Positions 22,336 to 32,479 of a stretch of 64,000 nucleotides of DNA are shown here, piece by piece. Below the pieces are notes generated by a model, which was given only the letters and a program-made list of their open reading frames with translations, had not been told where the DNA came from and ran no database searches. Position 1 is the stretch's first letter, and each line of letters opens with the position of its first letter. A program made the translations under genes and the position numbers. The stretch lies in NCBI GenBank assembly GCA_024347235.1, contig AP025283.1, positions 4,154,001-4,218,000 on the forward strand, written 5' to 3'. The DNA is from Aliamphritea spongicola (GTDB lineage Bacteria; Pseudomonadota; Gammaproteobacteria; Pseudomonadales; Balneatricaceae).

Positions 22336-23488
22336 ATGAACCAGCTGAATGCTCCGCAGGGCACCTTCACCCTTAACCGTTATCCCCTTCGGGCCAAAGA
22401 TACCCTGCGTGCGTGGGACGCAGCGGACGAATATATTTTGCAGTTTATCGCCGAAGCGCAGGCCAGCGGTGAAGTATTTCAAAACGTACTGATCATCAAT
22501 GACAGCTGCGGTGCGTTGGCCACTGCCCTGGCCCCGATGCAACCGGTGGTCATGAGCGACTCTTTCGTTTCCCATCAGGCCATCCGGCAAAACCTGCAAA
22601 GTAACCGGCCTGAGGAAGCCCCACTACACCTGATCGATTGCCTGCAGTCACCGGCTGATTTTTGCCAACTACCGGGGCACCTGCCGATCTGGTAATACTG
22701 AAGATCACCAAAAGTCTGGCCCAGCTGGAAGATCAGTTACACCGGATCCGTCCGTTACTGAGTGAAAATACCCGGGTGCTGGCTGCAGGTATGGTCAAAG
22801 CCATCCATACTTCCACACTGGATCTGTTCGGGAAAATTATCGGCCCCACCCATACGTCACTGGCAAAGAAAAGGCCCGCCTGATCCACTGCCAGCCGGAT
22901 CTGTCGCTATCTCCGGCAGCGAATCCGTTTCCTAAAGCATTGCCCCTGCCTGAGCACCGTCTGGATATCGTTAATCACGCCAGCGTGTTCGCCCGCGACA
23001 AACTGGATATCGGTACCCGCTTCTTTCTGGAAAACATGCCCGCAAGTGATGAGCCAAAACACATCATCGACCTGGGCTGCGGTAACGGTTTACTGGGTAT
23101 AGCAGCGGCCGGAACTCACCCGAATGCTACCTTTACCATGGTGGATGAATCCTTTATGGCAGTGGCATCTGCTGAACAGAATTTTGCCCAAAACCACCCT
23201 GACCGTACGACAAACTTTCAGGTTACCGACTGCCTGACCGGCATTGCTGACAACTGTGCTGATCTGATCCTCAATAACCCGCCCTTTCATCAGCAAAACA
23301 CCATTGGCGACTTTATCGCTGTACAGATGTTTAAAGACGCCAAGCGTACCCTGAAGACCGGTGGTGAACTGCTGGTGATCGGTAACCGGCATTTAGGTTA
23401 TCACGTAAAACTGAAGCGACTGTTCGGTAACTGCACCACGTTGGCCAGTAATAAGAAATTTGTCATCCTGCGCTGTATTAAACGCTAA
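22336..23488 (+). CDS. rlmG: 23S rRNA (guanine1835-N2)-methyltransferase RlmG (frameshifted)
   Basis: RlmG transfers a methyl group from SAM to G1835 of 23S rRNA. The protein has the tandem methyltransferase layout of the RlmG/RsmC group: a degenerate N-terminal domain (residues 1-175) and a catalytic C-terminal domain with SAM motif HIIDLGCGNGLLGI and active-site motif LILNNPPFHQQ. The repaired length is 384 aa against about 378 in E. coli. Two shifts near 22670 and 22860 break the N-terminal domain only. The final residues (FVILRCIKR) match the family end well. Confidence 0.88.
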
Positions 23489-23802
23489 CCCCGGATTAAA
23501 AACGGCGACAACACCCTGAAACACAAGGTATTCACCTTAAAATCGGCGCTGAAAATAATACTGCCAACTGGATTAATAGCAGTTATTATGTAATTTGAAG
23601 CACGCAGTTTGCGTAGATAAATACCAACCAGGTTATCGTTACAGCCGGGGAAACCCGGATCAGACATTCAGCCTGCTGAGCCGGACGCATCACGGATAGC
23701 TGATGCCAATCAGGATTATTCCGGCACCTTCGGACACCCGATACAGCCTGAAGTCTGACCTGAAAATACAACGTTCTTATTTGCCTTAAGCGCCGGACAG
23801 CT
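23489..23802 (+). promoter_or_regulatory. Hairpin-rich leader of the receptor operon
   Basis: This 314-base non-coding stretch holds several short hairpins before the receptor gene: ACGCA-GTT-TGCGT at about 23604-23616; CCGGG-GAAA-CCCGG at 23645-23658, a GNRA-type tetraloop; and GCATCA/TGATGC at 23687-23706. Clustered hairpins with a GNRA loop suggest a structured 5' untranslated region, possibly a regulatory RNA. The conserved boxes of the cobalamin, GEMM or TPP riboswitches were not found. Confidence 0.4.
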
Positions 23803-25979
23803 ATGCCGCAATCACACATTCGCCAGCCTGGTTTTCTGAATTTTACTGTGCGGCGCACGCTGCAGGTTATGCTGTCGCTGTCTGTGATTATGCTCGGTAC
23901 AAGCGGATTGGCGCATGCCCAGCAAGAAACAGCGCCGGACGAATACATGGCGTATAACGATGATGCTTACACCATCTCCGAACTGAATTATCTGGCCGAT
24001 ATCCCGCTGATTTCAACGGCCACCCGACTGCCACAGCAACGCCACGAATCACCGGCTGCCATTACCGTTATTGACCGGGCCGTGATTGAAGCGTCGTCAG
24101 CTCTGACCATCCCCGACCTGTTCCGTTTAGTGCCGGGCATGATGGCCTACCACACCTCGACGAATACATCGGCGGTTGCCTATCACGGCATGAGTGACAG
24201 GTTCCCTTCCCAGATGGAAGTAATGGTCGACGGCCGCTCTATTTATGTACCGCTGTTTTCCACTGTCATCTGGGACACTCTGGGTCTCACGGTAGACGAC
24301 GTAGATCGTATTGAAGTAGTCAGAGGCTCCAACAGTGCCACCCATGGTTCCAATGCCTTCATGGGGGCAATCAATATTATTACCCGCTCAGGCCTGTCCC
24401 AACCCGGCAGTAGCCTGAAATATACCAGCGGCAGCCTCAATACCCAGAACTTTGAAGCACGGCATAGCGGCAGTTACTCACTTGGCAGTTACGCCCTGTC
24501 TGCCGGTGAGCTCAGTAACGACGGCAGCGACACATTTGAAGATAAAGCAAACCGCCGGTACCTGAACTTTAATACCGTAGTCACCCCCAATTTACAGGAC
24601 ACTCTGACAGTTAACCTGGGCTTCGGCGAAGGCTTCACCGATGTTGGGGACCTCGACAGCGCACCCAATTTGGAAGAACGCACCTATCACAGCAATACCC
24701 AGCATATTAAGTGGCAGCGTATTCTTCAGAATGAAGCTGAATTTGAAGTCCGCTATGCCCATAGTTATAACAACCTTGATGCCGACAAACTGGATATCCC
24801 GACCGTTCAGCAGGCTCTGGAATTAACAGATCCGGTACTGATTGCCCTGATTCCAAACTTTATTGCTGCGAACCCTCTTCGAAAAACGGCTGAAGTCGGT
24901 GATATCGAGCAACATGAGCTGGAAATGACCTGGCGGAAACAAACTTCACCAGCCAACCGATTTATCATTGGCAGCGGCTACAAATTCAACCGGGCCCGCA
25001 GTCTGGAATTACTGGATACCGGGACTGGGTCAGTGAAGAACGTACCCGGATTTTCGGTAACTGGGAATACAGCGGCATCAGTAACTGGGTATTCAATGCT
25101 GGCGCAATGGTGGAACATGCCACTGCCGGCAACAGTGGCACCCGGATATCACCGCGCCTGGCAGCAAATTATCAACTGACTCCTACCAGCGGATTACGCA
25201 GTTCTGTCAGCCAGGCATACCGAATGCCTTCATTGCTGGAAGCAAACCTGCAGACAGTCATTTACAGCCCCGCCGGTTTACCTGCCGGCACCCCGTCAAT
25301 CTATCAGATTGAGTCCCTGGCCAATTCTGATATTGAACCTGAAAGGCTGAGAACCCTGGATGTGGGATATTTTAAAAACTGGCCCGAATATAACAGCCAG
25401 ATGGATCTGCGGCTGTTTTACGAACGCATAGATAACGGTATCGAGACGGCTTACCGGCCCCTCACCACAGCAACCGCCAGCAGCGACCACCGCTACCGGA
25501 TTGAAGATAATGGCGCTGAATGGAATAACCGGGGCTTTGAAACCCAGATCCGTTACCAGCCCAACATGCTGTATAACCCGCTGATTTTATTTAACTACAG
25601 CTATATTCACGTGCGGGGATTCCGTAATCGGGGTCACAGTACTGTTGGCAACCCCGACAACATTGACCGACTAGAGAACCGAACGCCGATGCACACCGCT
25701 TCGCTGCTGGCCAGTATTACCCTGCCGGATGATCTGCAGCTCAGCGTGAGTCATTTTTATATGTCTGAAGTGGAATGGCTGGAAGGCAGTAGCGGTGGAC
25801 CGAATGAACGATACAACCGTACGGATATTAAGGTCAGTAAGGGCTTTAAATATTCGAACGGTAATGCACTGAAGCTTAACTTTATCGTACATAACTTACT
25901 GGATGAGCCATATCAGGAGTTTTATGCCGAGAATCTGTTTGGCCGGCGGGCTTATGTGCAACTGGAACTGAGCTTTTAA
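23803..25979 (+). CDS. TonB-dependent outer-membrane receptor (frameshifted)
   Basis: This receptor of about 725 aa belongs to the Cir/BtuB-like TonB-dependent class. The long signal region ends near LGTSGLAHAQ. The plug has ATRLPQQRHESPAAITVI, VMVDGRSIYVPLFSTVIWD and the typical RIEVVRGSNSATHGSNA, then INIITRSG. The barrel ends in VQLELSF with a terminal phenylalanine. A single shift near 25022 joins LLDTG to DWVSEERTRIFGNW. It is followed 51 bases later by a periplasmic binding protein and a hybrid sensor kinase, so the receptor may feed a signalling pathway, not only uptake. The ligand is unknown. Confidence 0.85.
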
Positions 25980-26030
25980 GCGGCCACGGAATGTTATCGC
26001 CGTGCTGCCGATCACTGTCAGAGTTAGCAT

Positions 26031-26994
26031 ATGGACAGGTGTGAACTGACCAGAAAGCCCCTGAACTTGGGGGCAGAATAATACTTAGCCTGCTTGCCCT
26101 GCTATGTATTATTAAACTGTGTGTTGCCAGCGCTGCAGCACAGGCGCTTATCGTCCTGAGTAATGCTCAGCAGCCTTATCAGGTCGTCAACCGCGAAATT
26201 ATTCTGCAATCAAAGGGTGCTGTTCCTCAGACCATTTCACTGGAAAACCTACGTCAGCGCCCTGCCGGTTATCTGCGACAGTTTAATCCGCTGATTACTG
26301 TCGGCAGTGCTGCCGCTGATTATATCTTTGCCAGCGCCCCTGCCGGCAGCCAGATTATCAGCAGTTTCATCCCCAAGCCCGGTTACCGGCGTTTGCTGAA
26401 CCGTTATTCCGACCGGCTCCGGCAAATTGGCCATACAGCGATTTTTCTTGATCAGCCTTACTACCGCCACATTACGCTGGCACGGGCGGTACAACCTGAC
26501 GCGCGTAATCTGGGGTAATACTCGGCCCCACGACAGGTAAAGACCTGCCGGCACTGAAAACAGCCAGTGAGGCAATGGGCTTCAGACTCAGTCATGATGA
26601 GTTGGTGAGCAATGATAATCCGTTACAAATGCTGCAACCGATCATGGCACGCTCTGATATTTTCCTGGCATTACCGGATCAGGCAATTTTCAACCGGACA
26701 ACCGCCAAGTGGATTCTGTTTATGAGCTACCAGCAGCATATTCCGCTGATTGGCTTTTCCCGCAGTTATGTGGATGCCGGAGCGCTGGCTGCTGTGATTT
26801 CCACCCCGGAACAGATCGGCCAGCAAACCGCCGAGGTTCTGAATATCTACAATGACACAGGCACCCTGCCGCCGGCCGGTTACAGCCGTTATTTTTCCGT
26901 CATTACAAACCCTCAGGTAGCCCGTAACCTGAATATTGAATTACCCGCGCCTTCTCAGCTTGAAGCCCGCCTGAAAGAGGTTGAACAACGATGA
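26031..26994 (+). CDS. Periplasmic binding protein, PF04392-like (frameshifted)
   Basis: About 321 aa after repair. Restoring one G in the run at 26069-26073 joins MDRCELTRKPLNLG to a hydrophobic signal stretch ending ASAAAQA. Restoring another near 26515 gives ARNLGVILGPTTGKDLPALK. The fold resembles ABC substrate-binding family PF04392 (SDIFLALPDQAIFN, IPLIGFSRSYVDAGALAAV). The stop TGA overlaps the ATG of the kinase gene (26991-26994), implying translational coupling. No transporter genes are present, so a role as ligand-binding co-receptor for the kinase is the better inference. Confidence 0.75.
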
Positions 26995-29701
26995 GTCTGC
27001 TGCAGAACGGTTTCGCAAAAGGCATCCGCCTCAAAGTATTTACCATCACACTGGTCCCCTGCTGGTGATGACCCTGATACTGGCCGGCTATTTTATTTCC
27101 ACCCGGATTGCAGACAACGAAACCGCCCTGATTGAACGGGGCGCCACCATGTCCCGGCTGATGGCCGCGGCAGCGGAGTTTGGCATCATTTCAGAACTGA
27201 CACCCCAACTGAAAGCCCTGAGTAAGGGACCAATACAGGAATCCGACGTTAAAGACGTGATCTTCCTTAACGCGACAGGACAACTGATTTATCGCTCCAC
27301 AGACATCGACTTCCAGTTCATTCCCCGGCCAACGCCGACATACAACCGGCAAAACGGTTACTGGTTGTTCGCCACACCGGTGATGGCAACCGGCATTCTG
27401 ATAGATGACTCGCGGGAGTATTCTGAACCCCAAGCGCCGGAAATACTCGGCTGGGTTGTCATTGCGATCTCCAGTGAATCCATGCGGGAGCGTCAACTAG
27501 ATATCATTATCAACACCCTGATCTTATTACTGATCGGCATTCTGGTGACCTTTATTGTGGCAGCCCGGGTTGGACACACCCTGACAGATCCGATTATTGA
27601 TCTCACAGAACTGGTCGGCAAACTCCAGCAGGGGCAGTTATCGGCCCGGGCCACAGAGCAGTCTGATGCCGAAATCGGCTCTCTGGAACGGGGCATTAAC
27701 CTGCTGGCAGAGCGGGTTCAGGCCTCGAATCAGTTACTGGAAAGCCAGGTGGATAAAGCGACCCAGCGGCTGCGCAAAACCATGCAATATCTGGAAACCC
27801 AGAACCATGCCCTGCATAAAGCCCGGGAACGGGCTGACCAGGCCAATATGGCGAAGGACGAGTTCCTTGCACGGATGAGCCATGAATTACGCACACCACT
27901 CACCTCGGTACTCGGCTTTACCGGCCTGCTGAAACAGACCGATCTGAGTTACGAACAGCAGGAGCATTGCCGGATTATCAGCCAGACTTCCACCATGTTG
28001 CTGGCCATCATTGACGACATTCTTGATTTCGCCAAGCTGCAATCTAATGCGATTCATCTGGAAAGCATTCCGTTTAACCCGGAAGAATGCATTCACAGTG
28101 CAATTGAAATGCAGGCACAAAGCGCCGCAACCAAGGGGCTGGAACTGATCTATCAGGTCAGCAATGATATTCCGCCGGTGGTACTGGGAGATCCGATGCG
28201 CCTGCGTCAGGTAGCTACAAACCTGATCGGAAATGCCATCAAATTTACCGAACACGGCCATGTAATCGTGAGCCTGAAGCGCCTTGAAAGTGAAGAGGAC
28301 GCTGTACGGATAGAATTGACAGTGCAGGATAGCGGGATCGGTATTAATCCGGAGCAGCAGGCGCATCTGTTCAGCGCATTTTCACAGGCAGACTCATCCA
28401 TCACCCGCCGCTTTGGCGGCTCCGGTCTGGGACTGGTTATCGTCCGCAAACTGCTGGAACTGATGGAGGGCGAAATACGCCTTAACAGCATGCCCGGACA
28501 GGGCACCGAGTTTATCTGTACCCTAAACTGCCTGCCAGCCGCCTCCGCGCTGACAGGTAGCGCCGCTCACTCCTGACCCATACCAAAGAACTGATTATTT
28601 TTGACCGGCACCGCAGCAGCTTACAGGCTCTGGCCCAACTGGCAGAAAACAGTGTGGCGCGGGTATATCCATGCCGTACTCTGGAACACCTGAGTAATTA
28701 CATAGAACAGGCAGCCGGAGCAAACAGTGCGCTGATCTTTGGCCTGAGCGCCGATCCGGAAACTGCACGCGAGCAAAAACGGCAAATCCCGGCGTTATTC
28801 CGGGGCTTTAAAGGCAATATCCTGTTACTGGTGCCTTCACTGAACAATGATGTCAGTGAACTTACCCGGGGCAGAACCACCACAATATTACCGTGCTGAC
28901 CAAACCCCTGCGCCGGGTAAACCTGAGCAAATGGCTGAGCCACTCGGCAACCAAATCCGGCCGCTCACAACTGGTCAGCAAACTGCCAACCCTGACGCCA
29001 GGCACCAGGGTATTAATAGCCGAAGACAATGACTTCAACCGCTTACTGCTGAGCCGGATTATGAGCACTGCCGGCGCGGTAGTATCAGAAGCGATTAACG
29101 GTTTGCAGGCAATACAGCTGGCAGAACAGCATCAGCCTGACATCATTCTGATGGATGTACACATGCCCCGGATTGACGGTATTGAAGCCACCCGGCAGAT
29201 TCGTGGCCTGATGCCGAATGTGCCGATTATCGCGCTGACAGCCAATGTTGTCTCCAGTGAAGAACAGGCCCTGCACGAAGCCGGCGTTAACCGCATTGAG
29301 TATAAGCCCATCAACGATACCCGCTTACTGAATGCCATGCGCCTGTTACTGAAGCAGGAACAGGGAGCTTACCGCCGGCGGCCCGCCCTCACGACGAAAC
29401 CAGCGCAACGGATCTGAGTAATTACAAACTCAGTGCGGAAGATCTCCATGCGGAACTGCTGCGCCAGTTAGCAGCCCTGCAACAGGGATTTTCCGCTCAG
29501 GATATCGGTAAATTACGCAACCATGCCCACCAGCTTACCGGGTTGGCAGGCCTGTTCGAATTGCCGGCACTGGAGCTGGCCAGTATTGATTTAAGCCAGG
29601 CCGTAAAAGCGGCAAATATAAAAGACAGCTGGCACTGCCTGTGGCGGTTACAACGTCTGATTGAGCATCATCAGTATCAGGACAATACTGAAGATGACTA
29701 A
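26991..29701 (+). CDS. BarA-like hybrid sensor kinase with HPt (frameshifted)
   Basis: This phosphorelay kinase of about 904 aa has two TM segments flanking a periplasmic loop, HAMP (after the TM at about 27505-27570), HisKA with MSHELRTPLTS, and an HATPase with GNAIKFTE, DSGIGI and FGGSGLGLVI. A receiver-like stretch follows without a clear phospho-acceptor (ELIIFDRHRSS), then a true receiver (LIAEDNDFNR, DIILMDVHMPRIDG) and a C-terminal HPt with HAHQLTGLAGLF. Shifts lie near 27055, 28575, 28885 and 29395. It is coupled to the binding protein by a 4-base overlap. Its output regulator is not in the window. It resembles GacS/BarA in architecture, but the context is different. Confidence 0.85.
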
Positions 29702-29710
29702 GCTATGAAT

Positions 29711-29749
29711 TAAAAACCCGGACTAAAAACCCGGACTAAAAAGCCGGGT
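29711..29749. terminator. Direct repeat and hairpin between convergent genes
   Basis: The 13-base unit TAAAAACCCGGAC occurs twice in tandem (29711-29723 and 29724-29736), followed by an ACCCGG-complementary CCGGGT at 29744-29749. Either copy can pair with the right arm. The A-rich arms suit a terminator for the minus-strand gene ending at 29736. Confidence 0.5.
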
Positions 29750-30119
29750 CAGAAATCCCGGCTGATCGGGTATGCTTAATAATGTCGATGAGCTCGTCCG
29801 CCTGTTCCTGAATATATGCCCTGCCGGCGGCATCATATAAGCGACCGTGTAATCCGGGCTTAACCGGTAAATCAGTTAAGCCTTCATCGAATTCGTAACA
29901 GTTACGGCGGATCTTCTCCAGCGCCTCATCATGGAAAATCGGCGAGCCCAGAAAAACCGCCCATGCCTGCTGATCAGTACTGCCTTCACTGACGCCTTTT
30001 AACAGCGCCAGCACAGATTCCCGGCTCGGCCGGTAGGTGGGCGTACGGCCAAATACCAGCGCAGCAATCAGCAAAAGCAGAAACAGTAAGGTAACGAGAA
30101 AAACAGCCAGAAACTGCAT
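29736..30119 (-). CDS. Membrane-anchored hypothetical protein
   Basis: An intact protein of 127 aa. One strongly hydrophobic N-terminal segment (FLAVFLVTLLFLLLLIAALV, residues 3-22) would anchor it in the inner membrane, with a soluble domain of about 100 residues. I do not recognise a family. It lies 6 bases after the DUF2489 gene on the same strand, so the two probably form an operon and may act together at the membrane. Confidence 0.65.
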   Translation of the reverse strand: MQFLAVFLVTLLFLLLLIAALVFGRTPTYRPSRESVLALLKGVSEGSTDQQAWAVFLGSPIFHDEALEKIRRNCYEFDEGLTDLPVKPGLHGRLYDAAGRAYIQEQADELIDIIKHTRSAGISDPAF

Positions 30120-30125
30120 GACTGA

Positions 30126-30605
30126 TCAGTGGTAACGGTCAAACGGATGCTGACGCAGCTTCCCGGCGGCAATCAGAATGGCCTCTTTGTGCTCATTTTC
30201 CACTTCATCCATTAACTGCATATGGGGCAGTTTCTGTTTGGTTTTTAGCGCTTTCCATTCCTTTAAGCGCGGAATATGCCGGGTCTTCTCGTACACTTCA
30301 CTGAAGACAACAAAGTCATCATGCCGACACAGCTGCGGGTCCAGATTATCCAGCAGCATCCGGCACCGTATCGAACCTTCGATCACAGACATTTCATCGT
30401 TCATCAGCGTCTGGGCAATGACCTGAAGACTTTCCACCAGATACGCACGGTGTTCCTGTGCCTTCTGCGCCACTTCTTCCAGACGGCGCTGATTCTCTTC
30501 TTTGCGGGCTTTCTGCTCACCCAGTAAACGCACAATAAACCACAGAGCACCGGCACTGATCGCCAGCCCGACAATAATTAATCCGTAGACCACAGTCTCA
30601 GACAT
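30126..30605 (-). CDS. DUF2489 family membrane protein
   Basis: An intact protein of 159 aa. A single N-terminal TM (VYGLIIVGLAISAGALWFIV) is followed by a charged coiled-coil stretch (QKARKEENQRRLEEVAQKAQ) and a conserved C-terminal region ending in KLRQHPFDRYH. The pattern and length fit the DUF2489 family, found widely in marine gammaproteobacteria, whose function is unknown. It is upstream of, and probably cotranscribed with, the small membrane protein at 29736. Confidence 0.7.
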   Translation of the reverse strand: MSETVVYGLIIVGLAISAGALWFIVRLLGEQKARKEENQRRLEEVAQKAQEHRAYLVESLQVIAQTLMNDEMSVIEGSIRCRMLLDNLDPQLCRHDDFVVFSEVYEKTRHIPRLKEWKALKTKQKLPHMQLMDEVENEHKEAILIAAGKLRQHPFDRYH

Positions 30606-30721
30606 TCACAACCTCGATCATTTTCATTCACTATGTTGTGTATTATCCCTAAAACCGGCCACAGCTATAGAGGCCGGGCCGGTTCTGACTCAAATCTGTG
30701 GATACTCTACGGAAATTTTAT

Positions 30722-32371
30722 TTAAAGCTCCGCCGTCAGCTGTAATTGCTGAATGAAGCCGGCACGGTAACCAAACCGGTCTGCACCTTTGCCGTCACGG
30801 GCAAGATCAGCCAGAGACTGCCAGCTGAACGCTGATAACGCCTGATGATTACGCAGCTTCTGACTATACCCGGCGACTGCAGCAGCAAAGCGGTAATCCT
30901 GGCTGCAGGCAGTAACCGGCTGACAACGACTTGCAGCACGAACGGCCACCGCCTGCTCCTCACTGTTACCGCCCTGCCGGGTCTTATAGCGCAGGCGGAT
31001 ATAACCCAGCTCACCCTCATTAACGTCTTCAGCACTCTGTTCAGCTGGCTGATAACGTAACGGATAAGTTTGCGGCTGGTTCTGCAGCACTAACTCATAC
31101 AGGGCAGTAACAGTTTGTCCGGCACCCACTTCACCCGCATCGGTACGTTCATCCAGAAAGGCCTCATCATCCAACTGGCGGTTTTCATACCCAATCAGAC
31201 GGTAGCTTTGCACCACCGCAGGATTAAACTCCACCTGTATACGGGCATCCCAGGCCAGGGTATGGAAATTTGCCGTCAGCTGTTCGCTCAGGACTTTGCG
31301 GGCTTCCTGCAGGGAATCAATATAGGCCGCGTTTCCGTCGCCGGCGTTACTTAATGTTTCCATCAGGTGATCGTTGTAATTACCATCACCAAAGCCAAGC
31401 ACACTGAGGCTGACACCTTGCTTTCGCTGTTCACTGATGTACCGTTCCAACTCTTTAATGCCAGTCATGCCCAGATTAAAATCACCGTCGGTGGCCAGCA
31501 ATACACGATTCACGCCTCCTTCAACCAGGTGTTCCACCGCTGTGTTATACGCCAGCTTTAAACCGCCTTCGCCATAAGTACCACCGCCGGCATCCAGTGC
31601 ATCAATAGCCTGCAGAATTTTGCTGCGCTCGTTACCCGGCGTTGCATCCAGCACCTGATTCACACTGCCGGCATAGGTAATCAGACTGATCCTGTCATCA
31701 GCATCCAGCTGTTTTACCAACAGCTTCAGTGACTGTTTAACCAGCGGCAGCTTATTGGCATCATTCATTGAGCCGGACACATCCACCAGAAAAACCAGAT
31801 TTGCCCCTTTATCACTGTTGACGTCCCGGGCTTTCATGGCAATTTTCAACAAACTGGCCTGAGCATTCCAGGGGCTGACACCCAGCTCATAGTCCAACGA
31901 CAACGGCTTACCGGTATCCGGCTCGGGATAATCATAATTAAAGTAATTCACCAGCTCTTCGGTTCGTACCGCATCTACCGGCGGTAACTGACCACCGTTA
32001 ATGAAACGCCGCACATTGGCAAAGCTCGCCGTATCCACATCCAGACTGAAGGTACTCAGCGGTTGTTTTTGCGGCGACAGGTAAGGGTTATTATCAAACT
32101 GCTGATAATTTTCATGGGATGGTTCAGGGTGAACAATGCCGGGTGGGAAAATCCCAGGGTTAACAACGTGCGCCTGCATGGACATAGCATCCGCCTGCAT
32201 GCTTCGTTTCACCATCTTCGAAGCACTCATGACTTCCTGTTCCTGCATGACTTCCGGCACCGGCTGCATCTGTACTACAGGTTGCTGATTCGCCTGCCGG
32301 GCACAGCCGGCAACGGTTGCAATAACAACAGCCGATACGGCCAGCGCAATGTGTGTTTTCCTGACTGACAT
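30722..32371 (-). CDS. vWA-domain lipoprotein, YfbK/DUF3520-like
   Basis: The longest fully intact gene in the window, 549 aa. An N-terminal signal with lipobox VAGC (cysteine near residue 23) predicts a lipoprotein. After a methionine- and glutamine-rich linker comes the FSLDVDTASFANVRRFI region typical of the YfbK family. The von Willebrand A domain has MIDAS motif FLVDVSGSMND, a threonine in LITYAG and an aspartate in LLATDGDFN. The C-terminal part fits DUF3520. Such proteins bind a divalent metal and act in protein-protein contacts at the envelope. It is divergent from the gene at 32480. Confidence 0.85.
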   Translation of the reverse strand: MSVRKTHIALAVSAVVIATVAGCARQANQQPVVQMQPVPEVMQEQEVMSASKMVKRSMQADAMSMQAHVVNPGIFPPGIVHPEPSHENYQQFDNNPYLSPQKQPLSTFSLDVDTASFANVRRFINGGQLPPVDAVRTEELVNYFNYDYPEPDTGKPLSLDYELGVSPWNAQASLLKIAMKARDVNSDKGANLVFLVDVSGSMNDANKLPLVKQSLKLLVKQLDADDRISLITYAGSVNQVLDATPGNERSKILQAIDALDAGGGTYGEGGLKLAYNTAVEHLVEGGVNRVLLATDGDFNLGMTGIKELERYISEQRKQGVSLSVLGFGDGNYNDHLMETLSNAGDGNAAYIDSLQEARKVLSEQLTANFHTLAWDARIQVEFNPAVVQSYRLIGYENRQLDDEAFLDERTDAGEVGAGQTVTALYELVLQNQPQTYPLRYQPAEQSAEDVNEGELGYIRLRYKTRQGGNSEEQAVAVRAASRCQPVTACSQDYRFAAAVAGYSQKLRNHQALSAFSWQSLADLARDGKGADRFGYRAGFIQQLQLTAEL

Positions 32372-32479
32372 ACTGAATTCCTCGCATAAAGTATTAGCAC
32401 CTATGCTAAATTTTCAGCAGGCTATGTACTGATACCAGTTTCATATAAAAACGGGCTTCTGATTTTATATTTTTATGTT

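Noticed and set aside
23489..23802. Cobalamin, TPP or c-di-GMP riboswitch upstream of the TonB receptor
   Set aside because: The conserved boxes of these classes were looked for and not found; only generic hairpins remain.
29711..29736. Tandem 13-base repeat as a CRISPR or mobile-element end
   Set aside because: Only two copies with no spacers or transposase nearby; it is better explained as terminator arms.
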